Shown: one piece after another, positions 47,352 to 56,447 of the stretch | Position numbering within the stretch: position 1 is the first letter of the stretch | Layout: each line of letters starts with the position of its first letter | Program-made: the position numbers and the translations under genes | Assembly (NCBI GenBank): GCA_944350425.1 | Contig: CALVOX010000004.1 | Span: 47,896-111,895, forward strand | Source: an uncultured Bacilli bacterium | GTDB taxonomy: Bacteria; Bacillota_I; Bacilli_A; RFN20; CAG-826 | Length of the DNA stretch: 64,000 bases | Reading direction: 5' to 3' | Notes under the pieces: model-generated | The model's database searches: none | Told to the model about the DNA's origin: nothing | What the model saw: the letters and a program-made list of their open reading frames with translations, nothing else

Positions 47352-48229
47352 TGAGAAGCGATATACTTGGGAAATACACTCCTTATAATTCAATAGTTCA
47401 TCGTCTAGATCCTAGATTTAAGTTTTTTGCACTTATTTTATTAATGGTTATTGTCTTTTTGCCTTTTGGAAATTATACAAATAGATTTATAGTACTAGGA
47501 ATATTATCTTTAATTATTGGAATAATCATGATTGTTGGCAAAGTATCATTTAAATCATTTTTTAGATCTTTATCATCTTTATGGTTAATGTTTATATTTT
47601 TATTAATATTTATGTTTTTTATTCCTACTAAAGGAGAATATCCAATATATTCTTTTAACGAGAACTATACTTTATATTGGGATAATTTATTACAAGTATT
47701 ACATATTATAATTAGATTAGTTTTAATGATTGCTCTAACAATTATTTTAACTTCAACGACATTACCAATGGATATAACTTATGCTTTAGATTGGTATTTA
47801 ACTCCATTAAAAGTAGTTAAATTCCCTACCCAAGTAGTATCTTTAACTATCTCTTTAGCCTTAAGATTTATTCCTACTTTACTTAATGAAGCAAATAGAA
47901 TTATGAATGCTCAAAAATCTAGAGGAGTTGATTATAATCGAGGTTTTTTTGTTGCTAAAATTAAATCAATTACTACTTTAATTATACCTTTACTTGTATC
48001 TTGTTTTTCTAGGAGTGATGAACTTGCAATTGCAATGGAAGCAAGAGGTTATGATCCATATAAAACTAGATCTAGATATAAATCACTTCATTTTACTTAT
48101 AAAGATTTATTAGCTTTGCTTTTTATTATTTTAGTTGCTGGTTTAGTCATTACTTTTTCAATTCTTTCATCAACTATTGGTGGATTTGATGACGTTATTA
48201 ACTTCATATGGGGAATAAAGACAATTTAA
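47351..48229 (+). CDS. ecfT: ECF transporter transmembrane protein EcfT
   Basis: EcfT is the shared membrane scaffold that couples the ATPases to exchangeable S components. 292 residues. Seen: N-terminal YTPYNSIVHRLDPRFKFF, then helices at about 25-60, 70-95, 110-140 and 255-280. The two coupling-helix Ala-Arg-Gly-type motifs are visible as AQKSRGVDYNRG and AMEARGYDPYKTRS. The S component at 36264 is one plausible partner. truA overlaps its end by 22 nt. Confidence 0.95.
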   Translation: MRSDILGKYTPYNSIVHRLDPRFKFFALILLMVIVFLPFGNYTNRFIVLGILSLIIGIIMIVGKVSFKSFFRSLSSLWLMFIFLLIFMFFIPTKGEYPIYSFNENYTLYWDNLLQVLHIIIRLVLMIALTIILTSTTLPMDITYALDWYLTPLKVVKFPTQVVSLTISLALRFIPTLLNEANRIMNAQKSRGVDYNRGFFVAKIKSITTLIIPLLVSCFSRSDELAIAMEARGYDPYKTRSRYKSLHFTYKDLLALLFIILVAGLVITFSILSSTIGGFDDVINFIWGIKTI

Positions 48230-49002
48230 ATAAGATAAAGAAAGAAAAGTTATATAACTATAAAATAGTATTTTCTTATGATGGAAAAAACTTTTTTGGA
48301 TATGCTAAGCAACCTAGCAAAAGAAGTATTGAAGAAGAAGTAACATCAAAACTAGAACTAATATTAAATATTAAAAATTTAAAAATATATGCTAGCGGAA
48401 GAACTGATAAAGGGGTACATGCTTTAAATCAAGTAGCTAACTTCTTCCTACCCTTTAAGTTAGAAGAGAAATATGATTTAGAAACTTTTAAATATAAATT
48501 AAATAAAGTAATTAGTGATGAAATATATATTAAATTAATTAAAAAAGTACCATTATCCTTTAATTCTAGACTTGGTGTTAAAAAGAAAATATATTCTTAT
48601 TTAATTAATTATAAAGAATATGATCCATTAAAAAGAGATTATGAACTTTATGTTCATAATCTAGATTTAAATAAAATTAAAGAAGTAAAAGACTTATTTA
48701 TTGGCAAACATTCTTTTATTAATTTTACTTCAAAAGAAGTTGATGAAGAACTTAATTTTATTCGAACAATATATGATATAAAGTTAATAAAAGTTGATAA
48801 TAAAAGAATAAAACTAGTATTTATTGGTGATGGTTTCATGAGATATGAAATAAGAAAAATAGTTGGTACTATTTTAGCTTTTAACGATAATAAAATTAGT
48901 TTAAATGAAATTAAAAATAAACTAAATTATGTAAATAATAGAGAAATAATATCTTATCAGGTTAGTGGTAAAGGATTATATTTAGATAAAGTGATTTATT
49001 AA
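48208..49002 (+). CDS. truA: tRNA pseudouridine synthase TruA
   Basis: Converts uridines 38-40 of the tRNA anticodon arm to pseudouridine. 264 residues. Seen: FSYDGKNFFGYAKQP, the catalytic Asp in ASGRTDKGVHALNQ (near 71), and GDGFMRYEIRKIVGTIL in the C-terminal half. The base composition is extremely AT-rich. No ribosome binding site is seen; the start lies within ecfT, so translation is probably coupled. The ecfA1-A2-T-truA order is conserved in Firmicutes. Confidence 0.95.
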   Translation: MGNKDNLNKIKKEKLYNYKIVFSYDGKNFFGYAKQPSKRSIEEEVTSKLELILNIKNLKIYASGRTDKGVHALNQVANFFLPFKLEEKYDLETFKYKLNKVISDEIYIKLIKKVPLSFNSRLGVKKKIYSYLINYKEYDPLKRDYELYVHNLDLNKIKEVKDLFIGKHSFINFTSKEVDEELNFIRTIYDIKLIKVDNKRIKLVFIGDGFMRYEIRKIVGTILAFNDNKISLNEIKNKLNYVNNREIISYQVSGKGLYLDKVIY

Positions 49003-49143
49003 TATTAAGTAAAATGATATTAAATACCATACTAGAATTTTATCCTAACTATTTTTTGTTGAAAATTTTTAAGGACAAGTAGTAAAATGAGAAGGCTTGT
49101 TAAAAATAAGCATTTTTATTAAAAATAAATAAGGAGAAAAGAT

Positions 49144-49848
49144 ATGGGAAGACATTTTGAAGTTAGAGCTGCTTCTATGGCTGCTACTGCTAAAAAGAAA
49201 TCTGCACTATATATGAGAGCTTCTAAAGAAATCTATATGGCTGCAAAAAGAGGTGTTCCTGATCCTAACTCTAACCTTGCACTTAGAAGTGCTATTGATA
49301 AATATAGAAAAACTTGTCCAAAAGACGTTATTGATAGAGCGATTAAAAAAGCCCAAGGTGGAGATGCTACTTCCTATATTGAAGGAAGATATGAAGCTCT
49401 TGGACCAGCTGGCACTTTATTAATTGTTGATACATTAAGCGATAATTCTAATAGAGCTTTAGTTAATGTTAGAACAATTATTACAAAAAAAGGCGGACAA
49501 CTTGGCTCCGTTTCTTATAACTTTGAACACGTTGGTGTTTTAGCATTCAAATATAGTGGAAGCGAAGAAGCACTTGAAGAAAATTTAATTCTTAATGATG
49601 TCGATGTTAGAGAAATTAACAACGAAGATGGTGAAGTTGAAATTCTTGTTGCTCCAAATGATTTTGAAAAAGCTAAAGAAGCTTTAAAGAGCCTTGATGT
49701 TACTGATTTTGAAGTTGCTGAAGTTACAATGATGGCAAATGATAAGATTACTTTAGAAGGTGAAGAACTTAAAAAGTTCCAAGAATTATTAGACCAATTA
49801 GATGATTGTGAAGACGTTCAAAACGTTTATCATAATGTCGAATTATAA
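49144..49848 (+). CDS. YebC/PmpR-family protein
   Basis: 234 residues, full length. Seen: the N-terminal GRHFEVRAASMAATAKKKSALY (YeeN-like variant of MAGHSKW...), RSAIDKYRKTCPKDVIDRAIKKAQGG near 60, YEALGPAGTLLIVDTLSDNSNRA near 82 and GSVSYNFEHVGVL near 126. Family members were described as transcription regulators. Recent work on YebC/TACO1 proteins points to help with translation of proline-rich stretches. AAGGAGA precedes the ATG, and a terminator follows. Confidence 0.92.
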   Translation: MGRHFEVRAASMAATAKKKSALYMRASKEIYMAAKRGVPDPNSNLALRSAIDKYRKTCPKDVIDRAIKKAQGGDATSYIEGRYEALGPAGTLLIVDTLSDNSNRALVNVRTIITKKGGQLGSVSYNFEHVGVLAFKYSGSEEALEENLILNDVDVREINNEDGEVEILVAPNDFEKAKEALKSLDVTDFEVAEVTMMANDKITLEGEELKKFQELLDQLDDCEDVQNVYHNVEL

Positions 49849-49871
49849 TACTTCTTTATTTTAATATCTTG

Positions 49872-49905
49872 ACCTCTAAACTTTAAGTTTAGAGGTTTTT
49901 CTTTT
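49872..49905 (+). terminator. Rho-independent terminator of the yebC-family gene
   Basis: Arms ACCTCTAAACTT/AAGTTTAGAGGT separated by one base (so the real loop is made by opening the inner pairs), followed by TTTTCTTTTT. Confidence 0.9.
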
Positions 49906-50001
49906 TAATGAAAAAATAAAAGTCATTTCTTTTAATTGACGCTCTATTAATTTGAATAAACAAAGACACTTATCGTAGGTATTGTTTGATAGTCGACAAT
50001 A

Positions 50002-50015
50002 GTTCGATATCGAAC
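50002..50015. promoter_or_regulatory. GTTCG-ATAT-CGAAC palindrome, candidate MarR operator 1
   Basis: A perfect 14-bp palindrome, 112 nt before the marR ATG. A closely similar site, GTTCGGTTTTGAAC, occurs at 50093-50106. Confidence 0.55.
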
Positions 50016-50019
50016 AATT

Positions 50020-50043
50020 AATTATGAAAGCACTTTCATAATT
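50020..50043. promoter_or_regulatory. 24-bp perfect palindrome upstream of marR
   Basis: Arms AATTATGAAAG and CTTTCATAATT around CA. Four bases separate it from the GTTCG palindrome. Different sequence, so it may bind a second regulator or be a structural element. Confidence 0.5.
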
Positions 50044-50092
50044 TCTAGATAAAATTTTCCTTGAATTCAAAAAAATCGCATCTTAAAATATT

Positions 50093-50106
50093 GTTCGGTT
50101 TTGAAC
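50093..50106. promoter_or_regulatory. Imperfect repeat of the GTTCG site, candidate MarR operator 2
   Basis: GTTCG-GTTT-TGAAC differs from site 1 in the centre and one arm base. It overlaps the likely -35 region (TTGTTC or TTGAAC) and ends 20 nt before the marR ATG. Confidence 0.5.
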
Positions 50107-50126
50107 TAATTTTATTTTTTATTATT

Positions 50127-50579
50127 ATGAGACCTGTTACGAGTATTCACTACATTTATAAAAACATCGAAGCGATGTTCAAGCGAGTTGATCCTGGAAA
50201 GGAACATTATTATCTTCCGCCAATTTTGTTCACTTATTTAGAATTTATCTATTATAAAAATAATATTTTACACGAAGAAGTGAATCAATCTACTATTGAG
50301 AAAGAATTTGTTCTACCAAAAGCAAGTGTTAATAATGCATTGAATATCTTAGAAGAGAAAAGGTATGTGAATCGAGTAGAAGATAAATTAGATAAAAGAA
50401 AAAAATTAGTGTCTTTGACTCCTAAGGGAGAAGAAATTTATTTAATAGTTGCTAAAGATCACGATCTTGTATCAGAGGCTTTGTTCAAGGATTTTAGTAA
50501 AAAAGAACGCGAAACATTAGCAAAACTATTAAACAAAGTGGTTATTAATATAAGAAAGGAGAAATTAGATGACAAGTAA
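50127..50579 (+). CDS. MarR-family transcriptional regulator
   Basis: 150 residues. Seen: an N-terminal dimer helix (MRPVTSIHYIYKNIEAMFKR), a winged helix-turn-helix with STIEKEFVLPKASVNNALNILEEKRYVNRVED, the beta-wing KRKKLVSLTPKGEEIY and a C-terminal helix. I start at ATG 50127 because the upstream in-frame TTG (50061) would add a hydrophobic stretch foreign to MarR proteins and would place operator site 2 inside the gene. It overlaps the ABC exporter start by 11 nt, so it probably represses its own drug-exporter operon and responds to a ligand. Confidence 0.85.
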   Translation: MRPVTSIHYIYKNIEAMFKRVDPGKEHYYLPPILFTYLEFIYYKNNILHEEVNQSTIEKEFVLPKASVNNALNILEEKRYVNRVEDKLDKRKKLVSLTPKGEEIYLIVAKDHDLVSEALFKDFSKKERETLAKLLNKVVINIRKEKLDDK

Positions 50580-52401
50580 TGCAACTTTAAAAGAAGTAAG
50601 TAAACTCGGATTCTTTAAAAAGGCTAAAGTGCTCTTAAGAAGCTTAAGAGAGTACAAAAAAGAGTCTATTTTGTCTATTATTTTCATTATTATTGAAACT
50701 TTGATGGAATGTATTATACCACTCGTTATGTCGATGCTAATTAACCAAATGACAGAATTACAAATTAAGCAAGTTCCAGCGAGCGAAGTCTTAAATCTAG
50801 TTTTAATTTATGGAGCAATTTTATTAGCTTTGGCTATCGTTTCTTTTGGTGCTGGTATTGCTGCGGGTGTTGTTTCAGCTAAAGCTTCTGTAGGATTTGT
50901 AAGAAACTTAAGAGTAGATTTATTTAAAAAGATTACTTCATTTTCATTTAAAAATATTGATAAATTCTCAGCTTCTTCATTAATTACAAGACAAACAACA
51001 GATATTGGTAATATTTGGATGGCTTTTCAACTTTGTATCAGAATTGTTGTAAGAGCTCCTATTATGTTTGTTTTCTCGTTCATAATGGCAGTTATTATGG
51101 CTCCTCAACTTTCCCGGGTTTTTGCTATTTCTATTCCAATTCTTGTTGCAGTTTTAATCCCAATTATCATAATTGCAAATAGAAAATTCCAAGTTTTATT
51201 TGATCGTTACGATGAGTTAAATGAAGTTGTTAACGAAAACGTTAGAGGCATTAGAGTTGTTAAAACTTATGCTAGAGAAGATTATGAAAAAGAAAGATTT
51301 GGTAAAAGAAGTGAAGAGATGAGAAAAGGCTTTACATTTGTTGAAAGACTTTTAGCTATCACTAATCCTACCATCCAAGTTACAATGTATCTTTCAATGT
51401 GTATCTTTATTTTCGTTGGATCTTATATCATGATAACTAATGATGTAAGCCAAATGGAATATGGTCTTAACACAGGTAAACTTTCTGCTTTAATTACTTA
51501 TAGTGCTCAAGTTCTTTCTTCATTAAGCATGGTATCATTCTCTTTATTTATGATTATGATGGCTGTTCCTTGTATGAATAGAGTTTATGAAGTATTAGTA
51601 GAAGAGCCAACGATTAAGTCGAATCCAACTGCATTAAAAACCGTAGAAAATGGTGATATTGTTTTTGATAACGTATCATTTAAATATAAACCAGATGCTG
51701 AAAAATTTGCTTTGAGCAATGTTAACATTCATATTAAATCTGGCGAAACAATTGGTATTATTGGAGGGACTGGTTCCTCTAAATCCACATTAGTAAATCT
51801 TATTTCTAGATTTTATGATGCTAGTGAAGGCACGGTTTATTTAGCTGGTCATGATGTTAGAGACTATGATGTCAAAGTTTTAAGAGATAACGTTTCAATG
51901 GTTCTTCAAAAGAATGTTTTATTTGGTGGAACAATTGCTTCTAATCTTAGATGGGGTAACATTAATGCTACTTATGAAGAAATGAAAGAAGCATGCAAGA
52001 TTTCTCAAGCTGATTCCTTCATTTCTCAGCTTAAAGATGGCTATGATTCGGTTGTTGAACAAGGTGGTGTTAACTTCTCTGGTGGTCAAAAGCAAAGACT
52101 TTGTATTGCTCGAGCTTTATTAAAGAAGCCAAAAGTATTGATTCTTGATGATTCAACTAGCGCAGTCGATACTAAAACCGATGCTTTCATTAGAAAAGGC
52201 TTAAAGGAATCAATGCCTGGAGTAACAAAAATTATTATTGCTCAAAGAGTAAATTCTGTTATGGATGCTGATAGAATTATTGTCATGGACAATGGTGAAA
52301 TAAGTGGTATTGGTACTCATGATGAATTGCTCAAAAATAATGCGATTTATCAAGAAGTTTATAATATTCAAAGTAAAATAGGAGGTGCTAATAATGAATA
52401 A
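50569..52401 (+). CDS. ABC multidrug exporter half, degenerate-site subunit (BmrC/TM287-like)
   Basis: 610 residues: six membrane helices (about 35-330) and an ATPase domain. Walker A reads GGTGSSKSTL (Ser for the usual Gly, common in this subunit type), the signature is FSGGQKQR, Walker B ends in LDDSTSAVD (Asp instead of the catalytic Glu), and the switch residue is Gln (IIAQRV) instead of His. These are the hallmarks of the non-hydrolysing partner in heterodimeric exporters. The start lies in the end of marR with AGAAAGGAGA upstream. Substrate unknown; drugs or lipids are typical. Confidence 0.93.
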   Translation: MTSNATLKEVSKLGFFKKAKVLLRSLREYKKESILSIIFIIIETLMECIIPLVMSMLINQMTELQIKQVPASEVLNLVLIYGAILLALAIVSFGAGIAAGVVSAKASVGFVRNLRVDLFKKITSFSFKNIDKFSASSLITRQTTDIGNIWMAFQLCIRIVVRAPIMFVFSFIMAVIMAPQLSRVFAISIPILVAVLIPIIIIANRKFQVLFDRYDELNEVVNENVRGIRVVKTYAREDYEKERFGKRSEEMRKGFTFVERLLAITNPTIQVTMYLSMCIFIFVGSYIMITNDVSQMEYGLNTGKLSALITYSAQVLSSLSMVSFSLFMIMMAVPCMNRVYEVLVEEPTIKSNPTALKTVENGDIVFDNVSFKYKPDAEKFALSNVNIHIKSGETIGIIGGTGSSKSTLVNLISRFYDASEGTVYLAGHDVRDYDVKVLRDNVSMVLQKNVLFGGTIASNLRWGNINATYEEMKEACKISQADSFISQLKDGYDSVVEQGGVNFSGGQKQRLCIARALLKKPKVLILDDSTSAVDTKTDAFIRKGLKESMPGVTKIIIAQRVNSVMDADRIIVMDNGEISGIGTHDELLKNNAIYQEVYNIQSKIGGANNE

Positions 52402-54292
52402 GAATAAGAAAAATCACGTCTTATTAAGAACAATTGGCGATTACCTCAAATCCCACCCAGTTGCAATGACAATTGCAGCAATCTGTATTTTGCTTAACGC
52501 TTTAGGTGCAATTTTTGCTCCAATTAGCTTATCGACTGTCATCAACCTAGTCATGGAGTCTTTTAATGGTTTAGGCTGGGAAGGGGTTAAAGATGCTTTC
52601 TTTAATCAATTAATTATACTTATTTGTGCTTATTTACTTTCTATAACTGGTGGTGTTATTTATTCACAAATTACTGCTAAATATGCTCAAACATATATGC
52701 ATGAATTAAGATGCCGCATGTTTAATCATTTACAAGATTTACCTATTTCTTATTTTGATAGACACGATAAAGGTTTAATTATGTCAACATTTACAAACGA
52801 TATTGATACAATTAGACAATTACTTGCTCAATCTATCTCCACAATTGCAATTTGTTCGATTTCTTTTATGGCTTCATTCTTTGTTATGTTAAGTTCCTCG
52901 GTACTTTTAACTTTAATAGTAATCGTTGGAGCTTGCTTTATGGTCTTAAATGTTAAATTAACAGGTTCAAGATCTGCCAGAAACTTTATGATTCAACAAA
53001 AAGTTATTGCTGATGAAGAAGGTTACATCGAAGAAATGATGAACGGCCTAAAAGTTGTTAAATCATTTACTCACGAAGAAGAATCAACCAAAGATTGTAC
53101 TAAATACTGCGATGAGTTAAGAAATGTTTCCACTAAGGCTAATAAATTTGCAAATATTTTAATGCCAATTATGGGAAATATTGGCAATATTCTTTATATA
53201 TTAGTTGCTTTCGTTGGTACTGTATTATTTGCATTAAATATTAAAGATCTTACTTTAACAGGAATTCAAACTATAACAATCGGTGTCGTCGTTTCCTTTC
53301 TTCCAATGGTAAGACAATTTACAAATAATGTTGCTGAAACATCCAACCAAGTCAACTCAGTTGCTATGGCAATTGGTGGTACAACTAGAGTTTATGAACT
53401 TTTAGATGAACAACCTGAAGTAGATAACGGTTATGTAACTCTTGTCATGGGTAAATATGATAAAGACGGGAATATTGTTGAGTGTGGAAGAAAAGAACAT
53501 ACATTATGGGCTTGGAAACATCCTCATACAGCCGATGGTTCGATAACTTATACATTGCTTCAAGGTGATATCAGAATGTTTGATGTTGACTTTGGCTATG
53601 TTAAAGATAAAATCGTTCTTCATGATGTAAGTCTTTATGCTAAACCTGGACAAAAAATCGCCTTCGTTGGTGCAACAGGTGCGGGTAAAACAACTATTAC
53701 TAATTTAATTAACAGATTCTATGATATTGCTGATGGAAAAATCAGATATGACGGAATTAACATTAATAAAATCAAGAAAAAGGACTTAAGAAGATCCTTA
53801 GGTATGGTTCTACAAGATACTAACTTATTTAGTGGAACTATTATGGATAATATTCGTTATGGTAGACTTGATGCTACTGATGAAGAATGTATTGAAGCTG
53901 CTAAACTAGCTAATGCTGATTCATTTATCTCACGTTTACCTCAAGGATATAACACTTATATTAAGGGAAATGGCTCATCTATTTCCCAAGGACAAGCACA
54001 ACTTTTATCAATTGCAAGAGCTGCAGTCTCGCAATGTCCAGTTTTAATTCTTGATGAAGCTACTTCATCAATTGATACTAGAACTGAAGCAATTGTTTTA
54101 AAAGGCATGGAAAATTTAATGCATGGCAAAACCGTTTTCTTAATTGCTCATAGACTTTCAACTATTAAAGATGCTCAAGCTATTATGGTTCTTGAACATG
54201 GTAGAATTATTGAAAGAGGAACACATGAACAATTAATTGAACAACATGGTTATTATTACCAACTTTATACTGGTGTCTTCGAACTTGAATAG
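52394..54292 (+). CDS. ABC multidrug exporter half, catalytic subunit (BmrD/TM288-like)
   Basis: 632 residues: six membrane helices and an ATPase domain. Walker A is GATGAGKTTITN, Walker B LDEATSSID keeps the catalytic Glu, and the switch is LIAHRLST. The signature is degenerate (ISQGQAQLL), so together with the partner only one ATP site is fully consensus. An insertion of about 45 residues (GKYDKDGNIVECGRKEHTL...) precedes the ATPase core, a known feature of this subunit. I start at ATG 52394 with GGAGGTG upstream; the GTG at 52385 is part of that box. A terminator follows at 54317. Confidence 0.93.
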   Translation: MNKNKKNHVLLRTIGDYLKSHPVAMTIAAICILLNALGAIFAPISLSTVINLVMESFNGLGWEGVKDAFFNQLIILICAYLLSITGGVIYSQITAKYAQTYMHELRCRMFNHLQDLPISYFDRHDKGLIMSTFTNDIDTIRQLLAQSISTIAICSISFMASFFVMLSSSVLLTLIVIVGACFMVLNVKLTGSRSARNFMIQQKVIADEEGYIEEMMNGLKVVKSFTHEEESTKDCTKYCDELRNVSTKANKFANILMPIMGNIGNILYILVAFVGTVLFALNIKDLTLTGIQTITIGVVVSFLPMVRQFTNNVAETSNQVNSVAMAIGGTTRVYELLDEQPEVDNGYVTLVMGKYDKDGNIVECGRKEHTLWAWKHPHTADGSITYTLLQGDIRMFDVDFGYVKDKIVLHDVSLYAKPGQKIAFVGATGAGKTTITNLINRFYDIADGKIRYDGININKIKKKDLRRSLGMVLQDTNLFSGTIMDNIRYGRLDATDEECIEAAKLANADSFISRLPQGYNTYIKGNGSSISQGQAQLLSIARAAVSQCPVLILDEATSSIDTRTEAIVLKGMENLMHGKTVFLIAHRLSTIKDAQAIMVLEHGRIIERGTHEQLIEQHGYYYQLYTGVFELE

Positions 54293-54316
54293 AATTTAGT
54301 TATTTATTAAATACTA

Positions 54317-54349
54317 GGACTAATTAAACTGATTAATTGGTCCTTTTTT
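54317..54349 (+). terminator. Rho-independent terminator of the marR-ABC operon
   Basis: Arms GGACTAATTA/TAATTGGTCC (one G-U pair) around a 7-nt loop, followed by TTTTTT. Confidence 0.9.
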
Positions 54350-54457
54350 GTTTGATGAGATTATCTTAAACTTATGCTTTAATCTAGAAAATATAACTAT
54401 TTAGATTTAAAAAAAACCAACTTTCGTTTAAAATAATGTCGAGGAGTACAATTATTT

Positions 54458-55345
54458 ATGAATAATAAAGTTGAATGGGCAGTTATTCCAGCAGCAGGTA
54501 GGGGGACAAGATTTTTACCTATAACTAAAGGAACATCTAAAGAAATGTTAAATATAGTTGACCGCCCAACAATAGATTATATAGTTGAAGAATGTTTAAA
54601 TGCAGGAATAAAAAATATAGTTTTTATTGTTAGTGAATATAAAGATGATATAAAAAAATATTATAGTGAAGATAAAAAATTCTATGATGAGATGATAAGA
54701 GCAAAAAAGGATGATTTTGCTGAAATTATTAATTCTATTCCTAAAAAAGCTAATTTTTATTATTGTATTCAAAAAGAAATGCTTGGTTTAGGACATGCAG
54801 TTTTATGTGCAAAGGAAGTAGTTAAAGATAATAATTTTGTTGTTTGCTGTGGAGATGATATCGTCGATTTTGATAATAAATCTGCTGTAAGTGAGTTGAT
54901 TGATGCTTTTGAAAAAAACGGAGCGAAAACAATAGTTGGTGGTCAAGCAGTTGATTTAGAAAATATTTCAAAATACGGTGCAATGGACGTTAAAGAAAAG
55001 ATTGATGAAGTTACATATTCTTTAAAAGGGATTGTTGAAAAACCAATAAAAGAAGAAGCACCATCAAATTTAGCTTCTTTAGGAAAACGGGTTTTTAATC
55101 ATCATATTTTTGATGAACTCGAGCATACTAAACCAGGTAAAAATGGTGAAATTCAACTTACTGATGCTATTGCTTCGATCATTGAAAAAGAAGGAGCTTA
55201 TTTTGTAAATTTCAATCCTACAAGATATGATTGTGGTGATAAACTAGGTTATCTTGAAGCTGTTGTACATTTTGCTTTAAAACGAGAAGAATTTAGAGAT
55301 AATTTTATTGATTTTCTTGAAAATGAGATTAAAAAATATAAATAG
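54458..55345 (+). CDS. galU: UTP-glucose-1-phosphate uridylyltransferase
   Basis: Makes UDP-glucose from UTP and glucose-1-phosphate, the donor for glycolipids and surface polysaccharides. 295 residues. Seen: IPAAGRGTRFLPITKGTSKEML at the N terminus (nucleotide-binding loop and catalytic Lys), KEMLGLGHAVLCA near 107, CCGDDIVD near 129, GIVEKPIKEEAPSNLASLGKRV near 190 and NPTRYDCGDKLGYL near 255. GAGGAG lies about 11 nt before the ATG. It could supply the glycosyltransferase at 6382 (inference). Confidence 0.96.
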   Translation: MNNKVEWAVIPAAGRGTRFLPITKGTSKEMLNIVDRPTIDYIVEECLNAGIKNIVFIVSEYKDDIKKYYSEDKKFYDEMIRAKKDDFAEIINSIPKKANFYYCIQKEMLGLGHAVLCAKEVVKDNNFVVCCGDDIVDFDNKSAVSELIDAFEKNGAKTIVGGQAVDLENISKYGAMDVKEKIDEVTYSLKGIVEKPIKEEAPSNLASLGKRVFNHHIFDELEHTKPGKNGEIQLTDAIASIIEKEGAYFVNFNPTRYDCGDKLGYLEAVVHFALKREEFRDNFIDFLENEIKKYK

Positions 55346-55363
55346 TTAATTATTTATTATGTT

Positions 55364-55400
55364 AAAAATAAGGTTTAAGAACTATAAGCCTTATTTTTTT
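55364..55400 (+). terminator. Rho-independent terminator of galU
   Basis: Arms AAAAATAAGG/CCTTATTTTT with a 15-nt inner region, followed by T residues. Confidence 0.85.
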
Positions 55401-55410
55401 GTTAACTAAT

Positions 55411-55438
55411 AAAAAAGAGGCTTGAATTGAAGCCTCTT
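55411..55438 (-). terminator. Rho-independent terminator of the reverse lipoprotein gene
   Basis: Arms AAGAGGCTT/AAGCCTCTT around GAATTG; on the reverse strand a T run follows. Confidence 0.9.
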
Positions 55439-55448
55439 AAATGGTCTT

Positions 55449-56144
55449 TTAATCTTGATTTGATAAGAACTTTTCACCATTATCCCAAAGAATTGTAGAA
55501 TAATCATTTGGGTTAATCATTTCTCTCGTAGGAATTGATGTGAAGTTTGCGTATTTCACATATTCTTTTGCAACAGTTGAATCTTCTGGAATTTCGTAAG
55601 CATAGAACCAATATGTTAGATTATATTTTGACATATCCTCTTCTCCGATAAAATCTGGAGAATATGTTTCATCTGGATATACCCATTCAAAACATAAACG
55701 GAAGAAGTTTTTATTTCCATTTTCAACGTAATCTGAAGTAACTGTTTCTTTATCCAAATAATCAAAATATAATTCACAGCCTTCTGCTAAATCCATAATT
55801 CCACAGAATAAAATATGATTTTCAAAGAAAGCATCATCGTAAGGAGCAAAAATATCTTCACCCAATATTTCTTTATGTCCTCTTTCGGTGAAGATTGTGT
55901 ATGGATTGATGCGGCCATCAGTGATAGAAGTTAATTCATCATTTGATTTATATGTGAAAATTTGTCTATCCATGTTGTAAATAGCCAATCTATCTTCATC
56001 GATCATATATTGAGTATCTAATTTTGTACCTACGATTTGTTCAGGATCAGGTTTTGGTTCTGGCTCTGGCTCTGGAGTTTGTTGACAAGAAGCAAGACCA
56101 AGCGCGCATACTGTAAATGCGCATAATAATAAATTGCGTTTCAT
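55449..56144 (-). CDS. Lipoprotein with Pro-Glu linker, unknown
   Basis: 231 residues. Signal peptide MKRNLLLCAFTVCALGLASC with lipobox LASC (Cys 20). A PEPEPEPKPDPE spacer follows that would lift the domain from the membrane. The rest is acidic and aromatic (many Tyr, Phe and Trp) with no recognised motif. No ribosome binding site is visible. The 303 nt upstream hold the divergent rplM promoter. Confidence 0.78.
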   Translation of the reverse strand: MKRNLLLCAFTVCALGLASCQQTPEPEPEPKPDPEQIVGTKLDTQYMIDEDRLAIYNMDRQIFTYKSNDELTSITDGRINPYTIFTERGHKEILGEDIFAPYDDAFFENHILFCGIMDLAEGCELYFDYLDKETVTSDYVENGNKNFFRLCFEWVYPDETYSPDFIGEEDMSKYNLTYWFYAYEIPEDSTVAKEYVKYANFTSIPTREMINPNDYSTILWDNGEKFLSNQD

Positions 56145-56352
56145 AAACTATATTTTAATTAAAAAGGGTAATATATGCAAAGGAAAAATCTTTTAACTAA
56201 GAAGTGACTGATTTCATGGAAAAATATTTTATTTGTTTTTAAAAATGACTATCATTTTATAGTCCAAGATTTAAAATAATTTTCGAAGTAATAATTAAAT
56301 TAAATTTTTCCTATTTTGTACGATGAAATCCGCAAAAATCTTGAAATTTATT

Positions 56353-56381
56353 TTGACTTATGAAGTTAATATCAATATAAT
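56353..56381 (+). promoter_or_regulatory. rplM-rpsI promoter
   Basis: TTGACT (56353-56358), a 17-nt spacer and TATAAT (56376-56381), the best sigma-70-type match in the window. The transcript would have a leader of about 60 nt. The rest of 56145-56447 shows no other gene. Confidence 0.82.
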
Positions 56382-56388
56382 AATACGC

Positions 56389-56447
56389 GACACAATTCTA
56401 GTTAAATTAAAGTCCCGGTAAGATTTTATTTTTAAGGAGATAGTGAA
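56389..56447 (+). promoter_or_regulatory. rplM leader, possible L13 autoregulatory element
   Basis: The short leader contains AAAGTCCCGGTAAGAT and then AAGGAGATAGTGA before the ATG. Low-GC Gram-positives have an L13 leader RNA upstream of rplM. The position and the CCCGGTAAG block are suggestive, but I could not fold or align it. Confidence 0.35.

Noticed and set aside
50002..50015. LexA (SOS) box
   Set aside because: The Gram-positive LexA consensus is CGAAC-N4-GTTCG; this palindrome has the arms in the opposite order (GTTCG-N4-CGAAC).
50061..50126. Longer MarR beginning at TTG 50061
   Set aside because: The extra residues are hydrophobic and unlike MarR N termini, and the segment contains an operator-like repeat.
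51760..51800. Walker A Ser (GGTGSSKS) as an inactivating mutation
   Set aside because: This variant is common in the degenerate subunit of heterodimeric exporters and fits the other changes in the same protein.
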